From Cryobacterium sp. Y29 (lineage in GTDB: Bacteria > Actinomycetota > Actinomycetes > Actinomycetales > Microbacteriaceae), in NCBI RefSeq assembly GCF_002929825.1, contig NZ_PJJN01000034.1:62001-126000 (forward strand): DNA of 64,000 bases, given 5' to 3'. The position numbers and the translations under genes were made by a program. Below are positions 46,060-54,735 of this stretch, in pieces (the first letter of the stretch is position 1; every line of letters begins with the position of its first letter). The notes below the pieces were generated by a model. That model was given only the letters and a program-made list of their open reading frames with translations, did no database searches and was not told the DNA's origin.

Positions 46060-47232
46060 TTACCGGCCGTGCCGTCGGCTCATGCGTCCGCTGGTCCCCG
46101 CCACGATGGCCAACCCCACCGATGTCGCGGCGAACACCCCTGGCACCCCCCAGGAGGCGGCAACCAGTCCGACGGCCGCTGGCACGGCAGATTGCCCGAA
46201 CCGATTGGCGCTGAGACGCAAGGCAAGCCAGGTGCCGCGCGTTCCCGCCGGCGCGGTGAGTGCAATCACGGACATGGTCAGCGGCTGGCCGATCCCCAGC
46301 CCCAACCCGGCCAGCATCAGCGCGGCGCCGAGCAGCCAGACGTCGAGGGGCAGCACAAGCATCGCCACCGCAATGGCGGACACGGCCGTCGATCCGAATA
46401 CAAGCCGGTCCCGGCCAAATCGCGTGACCAGGGCGCTGAGGAAGAACCGCGACACGATGGTGGCCACGGCCCGCACCATGAGCAGAACTCCGATGACGCT
46501 GGCGGAAATCTGACGTTCGACACCGAGGGCCGGCAGGTAGACGGAGAGCAGATCGATGGCGGCCAGCACCATCATGCTGACCAGCATTGCTCCCAGCATG
46601 CGTCGCCGGGTCTCTTTCGGAGCCCGCAGTGCTTCTCTCAGCGACGTGGTCGGCCTCGGTGTGGCCGTGGCCCCCCGCGGCTGCCGATGGGCTAAGAAGG
46701 CGGTCGGTATGAGCAGCAGCACTGCTGCCACGAAGGCGATGAAGAACAGCGTCGCGGTCGGCGGCAGAATGTTGTCGCCGCCGACGAGCGCGATGACCCC
46801 CGGTCCAACAGCCTGTCCCAGCGTTCCCGCAACCGTGTAGTAGCCGAAGGCCGAGTCGAGGTTTTTCGCATCGGTTTTGGCGACTCGACTCTGTTGGCCC
46901 ACCGCCGAGAGCAGGTGCCCCAGGCCGAGCAACACGTTCCACACCAGCAGCAGCGTCAGCGTCGGGGTGTAGAACACGAGCCCGGCCGCGGATCCGACGA
47001 AAAGCACTGCGCCGACGGAAAGCACGAGCCGTTCACCGCGGAGGTCGGTGATCCTGCCCACAAACACGGCGATGAACAACGGCACGATTGCCGAACTCGC
47101 GGCGATGAGTCCCAGCCAGGTGACCGGAACGCCCATTTCCAGGGCGCGATAGGCCGCCGTTGGCCGCACAATAAACGCGATGAACTGTACGAGCATGGCG
47201 TGCTGGAACAGCGCCCAGGGCAAGTGACGCAT
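46060..47232 (-). CDS. MFS transporter
   Basis: The 390-residue protein has 12 membrane segments and a loop 2-3 motif FVGRITDLRGERLVLSVGAV, with VWNVLLGLGHLLSAVGQQSRVAK and GTLGQAVGPGVIALVGG in the N-half and GLGIGQPLTMSVIALTAPAG in the C-half. The substrate is unknown. It begins 25 bp after tctA on the same strand and may be the last intact gene of that operon; a second route for the same carboxylate or its product is plausible. Confidence 0.87.
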   Translation of the reverse strand: MRHLPWALFQHAMLVQFIAFIVRPTAAYRALEMGVPVTWLGLIAASSAIVPLFIAVFVGRITDLRGERLVLSVGAVLFVGSAAGLVFYTPTLTLLLVWNVLLGLGHLLSAVGQQSRVAKTDAKNLDSAFGYYTVAGTLGQAVGPGVIALVGGDNILPPTATLFFIAFVAAVLLLIPTAFLAHRQPRGATATPRPTTSLREALRAPKETRRRMLGAMLVSMMVLAAIDLLSVYLPALGVERQISASVIGVLLMVRAVATIVSRFFLSALVTRFGRDRLVFGSTAVSAIAVAMLVLPLDVWLLGAALMLAGLGLGIGQPLTMSVIALTAPAGTRGTWLALRLSANRFGQSAVPAAVGLVAASWGVPGVFAATSVGLAIVAGTSGRMSRRHGR

Positions 47233-47257
47233 TGGTTAGTCTCCGGTCGTGGTGGCG

Positions 47258-48883
47258 TCAGTTGGGCGAGCTTACGTCCTTCTTCTGGCCAGACGAATCC
47301 GGCGAATCCAGCGAATCCTGGGTCTCTGGCGAGGGTTCCACCGGCGTTCCGCGACGCCGACGCCCGACCTCAGTGACCGCCATCGCGGCCAGACGGGTAA
47401 TTCGACGGCTCATAAAGGGAAGCGCGATAAGTGCGACCATCACGGCGAGAATCCACATCGAGGCCGAACGCTCGACGAAGATGCCGAGGTTGCCGCCAGA
47501 GATAATCATCGTTTGGCGAAGCGACTCCTCCGCCAGCGGACCGAGCACGAGCGCGATAACGAGCGCGGCCGGCGAGAAGCCGTAGCGACGCATGAAGAAG
47601 CCGAGTACGCCACAGGCCAGCATGATTCCAACCTCGACCATGCTGCTGTGCACGGCGAAGGTACCGAGCACGCAGATCACGATAATGATGGGAGCCAGAA
47701 TGCGAAAGGGAACCCGGGCAACATTGGCAAACGTGGGAATCATGAAGATGTTGATGATCAGCAGTGCCACGTTTCCGAGGTACATGCTCGCGATGAGCCC
47801 CCAGGCGAAATCTGGATTCTGTTCCATGAGCAGCGGGCCCGGCTGCAGCCCCCACATGAGAAAGGCGGCCAGCAGCACGGCCGTCGCTGCCGAACCGGGG
47901 ATGCCCAGGGTCAGAAGCGGAACCATGGCACCGGCCGACGCACCATTGTTTGCGGCCTCCGGTCCGGCAAGGCCGGCCATGGCGCCCTTGCCGAATCGTT
48001 CCGGCTTCTTCGAGATCGATTTTTCCAGACTGTACGACATGAGCGACGCGACCGTCGCACCCGCACCGGGGGCAAGCCCGGTGAAGAAGCCCAGGAAGGA
48101 TCCGCGCACCATGGCACCGTTCGACTCCTTGAAGTCGGACCTGGTGGGCCAGAAACCCTTGCCCTTGATCGAAATCTTGCCGAAATCGAGGTGCTCCTTG
48201 TGGGCTCCGCGCCAGAGCGAGTAGAGGATCTCCCCCACACCGAAGAGCCCGATCGCCACCGGTACAAAGTCGATTCCGCTGATCAGCTCGCTGGACCCGA
48301 AGGTGTAGCGCTGCTCGCCGACCCCGATGTCGATGCCGACCGTAGCCAGGGCAAACCCGATAAGTGCCGACAGAATGCCGAGAATTCGGTTTTTACCGAT
48401 GATCATGATGAGCGTGAGCAAACCGACCACCACGATCAGGAATAACTCCGGGGGACCGAAGGTACGAGCAATCGATGCGACCAGCGGCGCGAAGGCGCTC
48501 AGGAGGATGACTCCGATGGTGCCGGCGATAAAGGATGCGATCGCAGCCATGACCAGCGCGGGGCCGGCTCGGCCCTGCCGGGCCAGCGGATACCCATCAA
48601 AGGTACTGGCCACCGTGGCCGATTCACCGGGAGTGTTGATCAGCACCGAGGTGATGGTGCCGCCATACATTGACCCGTAGTACACCGCGGCGAGCATGAT
48701 TATGGCGCCCGTCGGTTCCATGCCGAAAGTCACCGGCAGCAGGATCGCGATTCCTGCCGTTGGACCGAGCCCCGGCATGACCCCGATGATCATGCCGAGG
48801 GTGACCCCGGCCAACAGTAAGAGCACGTTCTGCACGGTGAGGATCGTGACGATCCCCTGCGCGAGGTTGTTGAAAATATCCAT
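47258..48883 (-). CDS. tctA: TctA, tripartite tricarboxylate transporter large permease
   Basis: The 541-residue protein is the large channel subunit of a TTT-family secondary transporter driven by ion gradients. It has the two TctA signatures: GMIIGVMPGLGPTAGIAILLPVTFGM (near 30-55) and, in the second half, GFFTGLAPGAGATVASLMSY and LGIPGSAATAVLLAAFLMWG. The start ATG is preceded by AGAGGAA. A Ser/Pro-rich tail of about 35 residues ends the protein. It works with TctB and the TctC binding protein encoded upstream. Confidence 0.95.
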   Translation of the reverse strand: MDIFNNLAQGIVTILTVQNVLLLLAGVTLGMIIGVMPGLGPTAGIAILLPVTFGMEPTGAIIMLAAVYYGSMYGGTITSVLINTPGESATVASTFDGYPLARQGRAGPALVMAAIASFIAGTIGVILLSAFAPLVASIARTFGPPELFLIVVVGLLTLIMIIGKNRILGILSALIGFALATVGIDIGVGEQRYTFGSSELISGIDFVPVAIGLFGVGEILYSLWRGAHKEHLDFGKISIKGKGFWPTRSDFKESNGAMVRGSFLGFFTGLAPGAGATVASLMSYSLEKSISKKPERFGKGAMAGLAGPEAANNGASAGAMVPLLTLGIPGSAATAVLLAAFLMWGLQPGPLLMEQNPDFAWGLIASMYLGNVALLIINIFMIPTFANVARVPFRILAPIIIVICVLGTFAVHSSMVEVGIMLACGVLGFFMRRYGFSPAALVIALVLGPLAEESLRQTMIISGGNLGIFVERSASMWILAVMVALIALPFMSRRITRLAAMAVTEVGRRRRGTPVEPSPETQDSLDSPDSSGQKKDVSSPN

Positions 48884-48916
48884 GGCTATTCCTCTAGGAG
48901 AATCGACGGATCGAGA

Positions 48917-49468
48917 TCAGAAGGCCGGGATGATGCCGGCCGGCAAGCCCGCGTTCAGCCCGGTCTGCAGAATCAGGTACAGGGCGAGGGGCGTGGCGAC
49001 GCTGATCACAATGTTCGCTACCCAGCGACCACGGTTGAGGAACCACAGCATGCCGAACAGAAAGAGCGCACCGGCCACGATCGCACCGAGGGACAGCAGC
49101 ACAAGAATGAAGCTGCCAGCGGCAACGACCGTGAAGGTCATGACCAGCGGATGGTGGCCCAAATCGGCTTCTCCGACGTCCTCTTCCAGATCAGCGGCTC
49201 CCGATTCCTCGGAGGCCACCCGCATACTCTGCACCAGAGCGATGAGCGTGATCGCGATGATCAGTCCGCCCACGACCCGGGGGAAGAAGCCGGGGCCGAT
49301 GCGTCCCGCCTGCGTGACCCAGTCCATCCGAAACGCCATTTCGGTGTATCCGATGAACAAAACGAGTACGACCCCGAGGAACGCGGTCTTGGCCGACGGG
49401 CGCCGGCTCCAGCCGGCATGCCCGACACCCGGGAATATCGTGCGGTGTGCCGCTACGGCCGAGCTCAC
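48917..49468 (-). CDS. tctB: TctB, tripartite tricarboxylate transporter small permease
   Basis: The 183-residue protein has four membrane segments (AFLGVVLVLFIGYTEMAF, IGPGFFPRVVGGLIIAITLIALV, VVAAGSFILVLLSLGAIVAGALFLFGM, ANIVISVATPLALYLIL) in the TctB pattern, with GRIGPGFFPRVVG as the conserved loop. The GTG at 49468 overlaps the tctC stop (GTGA); the frame open to 49630 is antisense noise. It is the small membrane partner of TctA. Confidence 0.9.
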   Translation of the reverse strand: MSSAVAAHRTIFPGVGHAGWSRRPSAKTAFLGVVLVLFIGYTEMAFRMDWVTQAGRIGPGFFPRVVGGLIIAITLIALVQSMRVASEESGAADLEEDVGEADLGHHPLVMTFTVVAAGSFILVLLSLGAIVAGALFLFGMLWFLNRGRWVANIVISVATPLALYLILQTGLNAGLPAGIIPAF

Positions 49469-50457
49469 AGCGCGCCGACGTCCGAGAGAACGGTTTCGAA
49501 GTTCTCCGAGGTGGACTTCACCTGGTCGAAGAAATCGTCGCCCCAGGCGATGTTCTCCGTGAGGTAGTTGGAGTCGAGGTATTCCTTCCACTCCGGGGTC
49601 GCGACGACCTCTTTCATGGTGGCGATCCACCAGTCCTGGGCCACCTTCGGAGCATCCGGAGCCAGAATCATTCCCCTGGGCATCGAGGGCAGGCCGGTGA
49701 TGCCCAGCTCTTCGCCGGTCGGCACATCGGGCAACACGTCCAGGCGGCTGATACCGGTGTACAGCAGGGGCTTCATCGCGCCGGCTTCGAACTGTCCGAG
49801 GATGCTCCCGGTGTTGTTCACCGAGGCGTCCAAAGCGTGCGAGAGGAGGGCCGTATTGAGCTGGCCCTCATCGTTGAAGGGCACGTACTCGATCTCGTAT
49901 CCCCCAGCCTCGGCCAGCAGGGCATGCAAAATAAAGTCGACGTTGAGAGGTCCAATGCCACCGACGACGACGGATTTCTCACCCTGGGCGTAGTCGACCC
50001 ATTCCTCCCAGGTATTAATGGGGTTGTCACCGTTGAGCGTGAAGATCGCGTCGTCACTGCTGAACAGGCCCACCGGCGTGAAATCTTCGTAGGTCCACCC
50101 GGTGTCCGCCTGCATCGGCGTTGTGATGAATGATCCGGAAGTGGTGGAGATGTCGTATCCGCTTCCGGAGTTGTTGAGCAGGTAGCCCCAGCCGGTGGCG
50201 CCACCACCACCTTCCCGGTTTTCCAGTCGGATGTTCTCCGGATACATCTCGTACTGCTGGATGATGCTAACCAGGGTGCGAGCCATGATGTCGTTGCCGC
50301 CGCCGGGCCCGAATGCGATCGTCCAGTCGAGTTCCTCTGAGGGGTAGCTGGCGGCATCCTCTTCGGTGGCGTTGCCGCCCGTTTCGCTGCAGCCAGCGAG
50401 CGGAACGACGAGGCCCAGTACTGACAGGGCCACGATCAGCTTCATTTTCTTGCGCAT
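49465..50457 (-). CDS. tctC: TctC, tripartite tricarboxylate transporter substrate-binding lipoprotein
   Basis: The 330-residue protein has a lipoprotein signal (IVALSVLGLVVPLAGCSETG) and the Bug/TctC fold: LDWTIAFGPGGGNDIMARTLV (first carboxylate-binding loop), NREGGGGATGWGYLL, then VVVGGIGPLNVDFILHALLA and LPDVPTGEELGITGLP. TctC/Bug proteins bind mono-, di- and tricarboxylates or related compounds. The ligand cannot be read from the sequence. Between tctC and the thioesterase gene there is about 70 bp. Confidence 0.94.
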   Translation of the reverse strand: MRKKMKLIVALSVLGLVVPLAGCSETGGNATEEDAASYPSEELDWTIAFGPGGGNDIMARTLVSIIQQYEMYPENIRLENREGGGGATGWGYLLNNSGSGYDISTTSGSFITTPMQADTGWTYEDFTPVGLFSSDDAIFTLNGDNPINTWEEWVDYAQGEKSVVVGGIGPLNVDFILHALLAEAGGYEIEYVPFNDEGQLNTALLSHALDASVNNTGSILGQFEAGAMKPLLYTGISRLDVLPDVPTGEELGITGLPSMPRGMILAPDAPKVAQDWWIATMKEVVATPEWKEYLDSNYLTENIAWGDDFFDQVKSTSENFETVLSDVGAL

Positions 50458-50527
50458 GTGATTCTCTTCTCTTCATTGAGTGAGGTACAGGTAGAACGGT
50501 GGTGCGGGTAGAACTTCTGTGCGGTTA

Positions 50528-50977
50528 CTAGAGGGCGTCGAGGCGATGCCAGGAACCGACCGCGAAGGCGACCAGACGGTCGTCCTCGTCGAACAGGCGC
50601 GACTCCAGGTGCACGATTCGGCGCCCGGCCCGCAGCACGGTGCCGATACATCGACCGTCCCCCTTCAGCGGCCGAAAGTAACGAACCTGCATCTCCAGTG
50701 TCATGGCTGTGGAGAGGAAGTGCTCACACAGATGACCCATGGAGACGTCCAGGGCCGTCGCGATGATGCCGCCGTGCATGGAACCCTGCGGGTTGCACAG
50801 GTGCGGCGCGTAGGGCAACGCGACGGTGCAGGTTTGGGCGAACTCGTCGTAGCTGATGCGCAGATCGAGGAACCGGGAGAGAAAGAAATTGCCGAATTCC
50901 TGGGTCGAATCCGCTGCCGCGAATTCGGCACGCTCCAGCGCGGACGAAAAGGCCACGCCGTTCGCGATCACGACCAC
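50528..50977 (-). CDS. PaaI-family acyl-CoA thioesterase (hotdog fold)
   Basis: The 149-residue protein has the PaaI/YbgC-type hotdog motif HLCNPQGSMHGGIIATALDVSMG, with Asp in the catalytic helix, and ends in the typical RRIVHLESRLFDEDDRLVAFAVGSW strand pair (read as two strands). It probably hydrolyses an acyl-CoA from the pathway to free CoA. The start is GTG 50977 or GTG 50971; the latter makes a GTGA overlap with the hydratase stop. It lies between the hydratase and tctC in one operon. Confidence 0.88.
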   Translation of the reverse strand: MVVIANGVAFSSALERAEFAAADSTQEFGNFFLSRFLDLRISYDEFAQTCTVALPYAPHLCNPQGSMHGGIIATALDVSMGHLCEHFLSTAMTLEMQVRYFRPLKGDGRCIGTVLRAGRRIVHLESRLFDEDDRLVAFAVGSWHRLDAL

Positions 50978-51750
50978 GTGAACAGTGGGGGCCGCTTGGC
51001 GATGAAGGCCCGCACGCCTTCGGCAAAGTCGTCGGTATCGAACGAGGAGTTGCGCATGTCAATGGTGGCCGCATCGTCGGCCACCTGGCCGGTCACGACG
51101 CGGCGCACCATGGCTTTGCCGGTGCGCACGCTGAATTGGGCTCGGGAGGCAACCGTTTCGGCAAACTCGTAGGTGTACTTTTCGAGGTCCCCCTGCTCGC
51201 ACAATTCGTCGAACAGGCCGAGAGCGAGGGCGCGCTCAGCGGGTATTTGCAGTCCGGAGGTGAGAATCCAATTCGCACGGGACGGCCCGGCGAGATCGAC
51301 AACGCGTTTGGTCGACTCGAGGCTGTAGACGAGGCCCAGTTTTCCGGGCGTAATGGCAAATTTCGCGCGGGTATCGGCAAACCGCATGTCGCACGCCAGC
51401 GCCAATCCGGCACCGCCACCGATGCAATAGCCGTGGATCATGGCGATCGTGGGCTTCTGCAACGATTCAATGGCGTGTTCGGCAGCGGCGACGCGCTCGT
51501 TATAGTTTTTCGCCTTGGCCGCATTGGAGCGGTGTTCCTGAAACTCGCTGATGTCCGCGCCGGACGCGAATGACTTCTCGCCGGCACCACGCACAATGAC
51601 AACTTTGACGGTCGGATCATCGTCGAGGGCCGAGATGAGCGCCGGCAATTCCGTGTACATCGCCATGTTGATCGCATTGTGGCTCTGCGGCCGATTGAGA
51701 ACGAGGGTGGCGATTGCGCCCGCCCGCTCGATGAGGAGGTCTTCAGACAT
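50968..51750 (-). CDS. Enoyl-CoA hydratase/isomerase
   Basis: The 260-residue crotonase-family protein has LVLNRPQSHNAINMAMYTEL, the oxyanion-hole segment GAGEKSFASGADISEF, IAMIHGYCIGGGAGLALACDMRFAD and GKLGLVYSLESTKRVVDLAG. The usual first catalytic Glu of ECH is not evident in GKLGLVYS (where ECH has ExxxG), so it may be an isomerase or hydrolase. It starts 3 bp after the CoA-transferase stop. A frameshifted paralogue is at 43947-44707. Confidence 0.93.
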   Translation of the reverse strand: MSEDLLIERAGAIATLVLNRPQSHNAINMAMYTELPALISALDDDPTVKVVIVRGAGEKSFASGADISEFQEHRSNAAKAKNYNERVAAAEHAIESLQKPTIAMIHGYCIGGGAGLALACDMRFADTRAKFAITPGKLGLVYSLESTKRVVDLAGPSRANWILTSGLQIPAERALALGLFDELCEQGDLEKYTYEFAETVASRAQFSVRTGKAMVRRVVTGQVADDAATIDMRNSSFDTDDFAEGVRAFIAKRPPLFTWS

Positions 51751-51753
51751 GGT

Positions 51754-52968
51754 TTAGTGCCTTTCCAATTCTGGGTGTGCGTCAAAAGCGACACCATCAG
51801 CAAACATTTTGTCGACCTCGTTGTCGCTGAGTCCGGCTTCGCGCAGCACCTCGGCCGTGTGCTGGCCGAGCCACGGCGGCGCCTTGCGAATGGTGTAGTC
51901 CATCGTCGAAAACTTGACCGGCGGCGCGAGCATCTTCATCGGGCCGATGATCGGGTGCTCGATTTCGACGATCATTTCCCGATCCAGAATCTGCGGATCG
52001 TTCATGGTCTGGTCGTAGGTCAGGGCCGGACCGCACGGCACTCCGGCGAGGTCGATGATCGCTATCCACTCCGCTGTGGTTTTGGTCATCGTGATGATCT
52101 CAATCTCACGCTCGAGTTCGTCGATGTTCTTCATGCGATCGGGGAGCGTCTCGAACCGGGGATCGGTCAGCCAGGCCGCGCGATCGAAGGCATCCACAAC
52201 CAGCATCTCCCACAAGCGGTCGTTGGGGGCCCCGATCGTGACGTAACCGTCTGAGGTGCGGTAGGCCTGATACGGCGTCGACCGACGATGACGGGTTCCC
52301 GTGGCCTGGGGCACTTCGCCCGAGCCGAAGAAGGCACCGGACTCCCAGACGGTCCAGGCCAGCCCGGCCTCGACGATGGAGATATCCATGTATTGCCCTT
52401 CGCCGGTCTTCTCGCGCACCATCTGCGCCCCCATAATCGAGTACACCGCGGTCATCCCGGCGGCAACATCGTTGATGGCGATGCCGATCTTCGCCGGCTT
52501 TCCACCGGGCTCACCCGTCATGCGCAGAAAACCGCTGATTCCCTGGGCCATGATGTCGAAGCCCGGCCGGTGTTTATAGGGGCCGGTCTGGCCGAAACCG
52601 CTGATGGAGCAATACAGGATGTCGTCGCGAATGGCCCGCACCGCGTCGTAGTCGATTCCAAGTCGCTTGGCGACCCCCGGGCGAAAATTCTCGATGACCA
52701 GGTCGGCGTCGTCCACGAGCCGCATGAAGATGTCATGCCCTTCGGCACTCTTCAGGTCCAGGGAGATGCTCCGCTTGCTACGGTTGGGCATCGCGCCCGG
52801 ATAGCTCTCTCCATTGATCTTCGGCTCGAAACGTCGCTCGTCGCTTCCGGTGTGCGGCTGTTCAATTTTGATAACGTCGGCACCGAGCTCAGCCAACACC
52901 ATCGTGCAATACGGACCGGAGAGAAATCTGGTCAAGTCGAGAACACGAAATCCATCCAAGGGACGCAT
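51754..52968 (-). CDS. CaiB/BaiF-family (class III) CoA-transferase
   Basis: The 404-residue protein has RPLDGFRVLDLTRFLSGPYC, LGADVIKIEQPHTGSDERRF, LDLKSAEGHDIFMRLVDDADLVIENFRPG (catalytic Asp region), YCSISGFGQTGPYKHRPGFD and the C-terminal PPWLGQHTAEVLREAGLS. Family members move CoA from one acyl-CoA to an acceptor carboxylate. It opens the minus-strand operon CoA-T, hydratase, thioesterase, tctCBA, MFS, and is divergent from the IclR gene. It would activate the imported carboxylate as a CoA thioester. Confidence 0.95.
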   Translation of the reverse strand: MRPLDGFRVLDLTRFLSGPYCTMVLAELGADVIKIEQPHTGSDERRFEPKINGESYPGAMPNRSKRSISLDLKSAEGHDIFMRLVDDADLVIENFRPGVAKRLGIDYDAVRAIRDDILYCSISGFGQTGPYKHRPGFDIMAQGISGFLRMTGEPGGKPAKIGIAINDVAAGMTAVYSIMGAQMVREKTGEGQYMDISIVEAGLAWTVWESGAFFGSGEVPQATGTRHRRSTPYQAYRTSDGYVTIGAPNDRLWEMLVVDAFDRAAWLTDPRFETLPDRMKNIDELEREIEIITMTKTTAEWIAIIDLAGVPCGPALTYDQTMNDPQILDREMIVEIEHPIIGPMKMLAPPVKFSTMDYTIRKAPPWLGQHTAEVLREAGLSDNEVDKMFADGVAFDAHPELERH

Positions 52969-52980
52969 GTTGCTCCTTTC

Positions 52981-53020
52981 CTACATAGTGGGATAGATAA
53001 CTACATTTCGGGATATATGA
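52981..53020. promoter_or_regulatory. 20-bp direct repeat between the CoA-transferase and iclR genes
   Basis: Two adjacent 20-bp units (CTACATAGTGGGATAGATAA and CTACATTTCGGGATATATGA) agree at 15 of 20 positions. They lie in the AT-rich 98-bp gap between the divergent operon start and iclR. Tandem sites in this position are typical for IclR-family autoregulation and control of the divergent pathway genes. Confidence 0.6.
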
Positions 53021-53066
53021 TGTGTTTGACCATAGGGTCGTCCCAGAGAGAAGTCAAGGAATCGCG

Positions 53067-53906
53067 ATGAGTGAACACAACGACGCGCTCGAGGGCGCGG
53101 CACCGCGCAGCGGAGTCCAGTCGATCGACCGGGCAGTCGCCATCCTCCGGTGCTTCGACTCCCAGCATCCCCATTTGGGAATCACCGAGATAGCCCACCT
53201 GACGGGCCTGTCCACCAGCACCGCCCACCGAATACTCACGGCGATGCTGGCCAACCAACTCGTGCGGTCCACCTCGGGCCGGCGATACGGCCTCGGCCCC
53301 CTGCTCGTACAACTCGCTCAAAGCGGAGCCCTGGCCACGACATTTCATGAAGTGGCCCTGCCGTTCATGACGAATCTGCGCGACGAAGTGAACGAAACCG
53401 TGGCGCTGCACTCGCTGCTGGCCTCCGAGGACCGTGCCGTCATCGACCAGGTTGAGAGTCATCAGGAGCTGCATCGACGGTATACCGAGATCGGCGTACC
53501 GATCCCACTGCCGCTGGGCGCGCCCGGAAAGGCGATTCTGTCGGCGATGCCGTGGGATCGTCAGTTGGCCCAGCTGGAGCGCCCCCTGGCGCGCGTCGCC
53601 CCGCAACAGATCACCGACCCGGTACAGCTGCGGATCGAACTCGACAGAACTCGCAATCGCGGCTGGGCCGAGTCCAAGGCGGAACGCACACTGGGCATCA
53701 GCTCCGTTGCCGCTCCCATTTTCGACCACAGCGGGAGCGTCATCGGTGCGCTCGGTCTGTCGGTACCCAGCGTGCGCATGAGCGACGATCGAATGCACGA
53801 GCTGGGGCGCCGCGTGCAACTCGTGGCCCGAGAGATCTCCGCCGCCCTGGGCGCAACGGATGCCCTCATCCAGCACGGTCAGGAGCTCGCGCGACCGACG
53901 GCCTGA
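53067..53906 (+). CDS. IclR-family transcriptional regulator
   Basis: The 279-residue protein has an N-terminal winged helix (GVQSIDRAVAILRCF, then LGITEIAHLTGLSTSTAHRIL, GRRYGLGP) and an IclR ligand-binding domain (MTNLRDEVNETVALHSLL, GAPGKAILSAMPW, GWAESKAERTLGISSVAAPIF, ALGLSVPS). The ATG at 53067 is chosen because AAGGA lies 7 nt upstream; the frame is open to 53022. It is divergent from the CoA-transferase operon and is its likely regulator, with the carboxylate or its CoA ester as the probable effector. Confidence 0.93.
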   Translation: MSEHNDALEGAAPRSGVQSIDRAVAILRCFDSQHPHLGITEIAHLTGLSTSTAHRILTAMLANQLVRSTSGRRYGLGPLLVQLAQSGALATTFHEVALPFMTNLRDEVNETVALHSLLASEDRAVIDQVESHQELHRRYTEIGVPIPLPLGAPGKAILSAMPWDRQLAQLERPLARVAPQQITDPVQLRIELDRTRNRGWAESKAERTLGISSVAAPIFDHSGSVIGALGLSVPSVRMSDDRMHELGRRVQLVAREISAALGATDALIQHGQELARPTA

Positions 53907-54033
53907 ATGCGTGACCGCTCGAGGCAGCGCGGCAGTGGACAGCCCACTGGCGCAATAGGTAACTTGGTGCGGGTTCCGATACGCTGTCGGGGTAAAAGAA
54001 GGATGCGAGGACTCACGATGACCCCCCCAACGG

Positions 54034-54735
54034 ATGATTTCGAAATCCCTGCCAGAGCAGCTCGGCCGGGTGTCCCGGCCCAGGCTCTACGAGCAGTTGG
54101 TCGAGCAGCTGCTCGGCTACATCGAATCCGCCCAACTAGGCCCAGGAGATCTCCTGCCGAGTGAACGTGATTTGGCCGAACGCCTCGGCGTGTCCCGGCC
54201 CACGCTGGCGCAGGCACTCGTTGCCCTCGAAGTACTCGGCGTCATCAACGTTCGTCACGGCACCGGCGTCGTGCTGGTCTACCGGCCCAGCATCGCCACC
54301 GTCATCAAGGGACTGCAGGCGCACCAAAACCGACTCCCGGAGATTGTGGAGGCGCGCAGCACGCTGGAGATCAAGCTCGCCTCCCTCGCAGCGCTCCAGC
54401 GCACCGATGCCGACCTCACGGCCATCGATGCGGCCCTCACCGCGATGGCCGAGGAAATCGCCGACGGCCACAAGGGTGCCCACGGCGATGAGTTGTTCCA
54501 TCAGGCCGTAACCCAGGCCGCGCACTCGGCGGTTCTGGGGCAGCTGATGACGTTCATCGCCGAGATGATTCTCGAGACACGCCTGGAGTCGCTCGGCCAG
54601 CCCGGGCGACCGGAGCAGTCGCTGGCGTCGCACCGGGCCATCGCGGCGGCCATCCGCTCGCAGGATGCCGACGAGGCAGCGGCGCGGATGCTCGCGCACA
54701 TCGAACTCGTGTCGGACGTCGCGTTGTTGAAGTAG
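54034..54735 (+). CDS. FadR/GntR-family transcriptional regulator
   Basis: The 233-residue protein has a GntR winged helix (RPRLYEQLVEQLLGYIES, LLPSERDLAERLGVSRPTLAQALVALEVLGVI, HGTGVVL) and an FCD effector domain (IVEARSTLEIKLASLAA, DELFHQAVTQAAHSAVLGQLM, SHRAIAAAIRSQDADEAAARML). Its ATG 54034 has no ribosome site. An ATG at 54018 has a good GAGG 8 nt upstream but is out of frame, separated by a C7 run. With one C fewer the two would join as MTPQRMISKSLPEQ. The start may therefore be affected by a homopolymer change. It is the last gene before tsaE (convergent). Confidence 0.87.
   Translation: MISKSLPEQLGRVSRPRLYEQLVEQLLGYIESAQLGPGDLLPSERDLAERLGVSRPTLAQALVALEVLGVINVRHGTGVVLVYRPSIATVIKGLQAHQNRLPEIVEARSTLEIKLASLAALQRTDADLTAIDAALTAMAEEIADGHKGAHGDELFHQAVTQAAHSAVLGQLMTFIAEMILETRLESLGQPGRPEQSLASHRAIAAAIRSQDADEAAARMLAHIELVSDVALLK

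Noticed and set aside
53907-54164. Short plus-strand frame before the FadR gene as a separate protein
   Set aside because: It has no family pattern and only leads into the FadR region in another frame; it is better explained by the C7-run issue at the FadR start.
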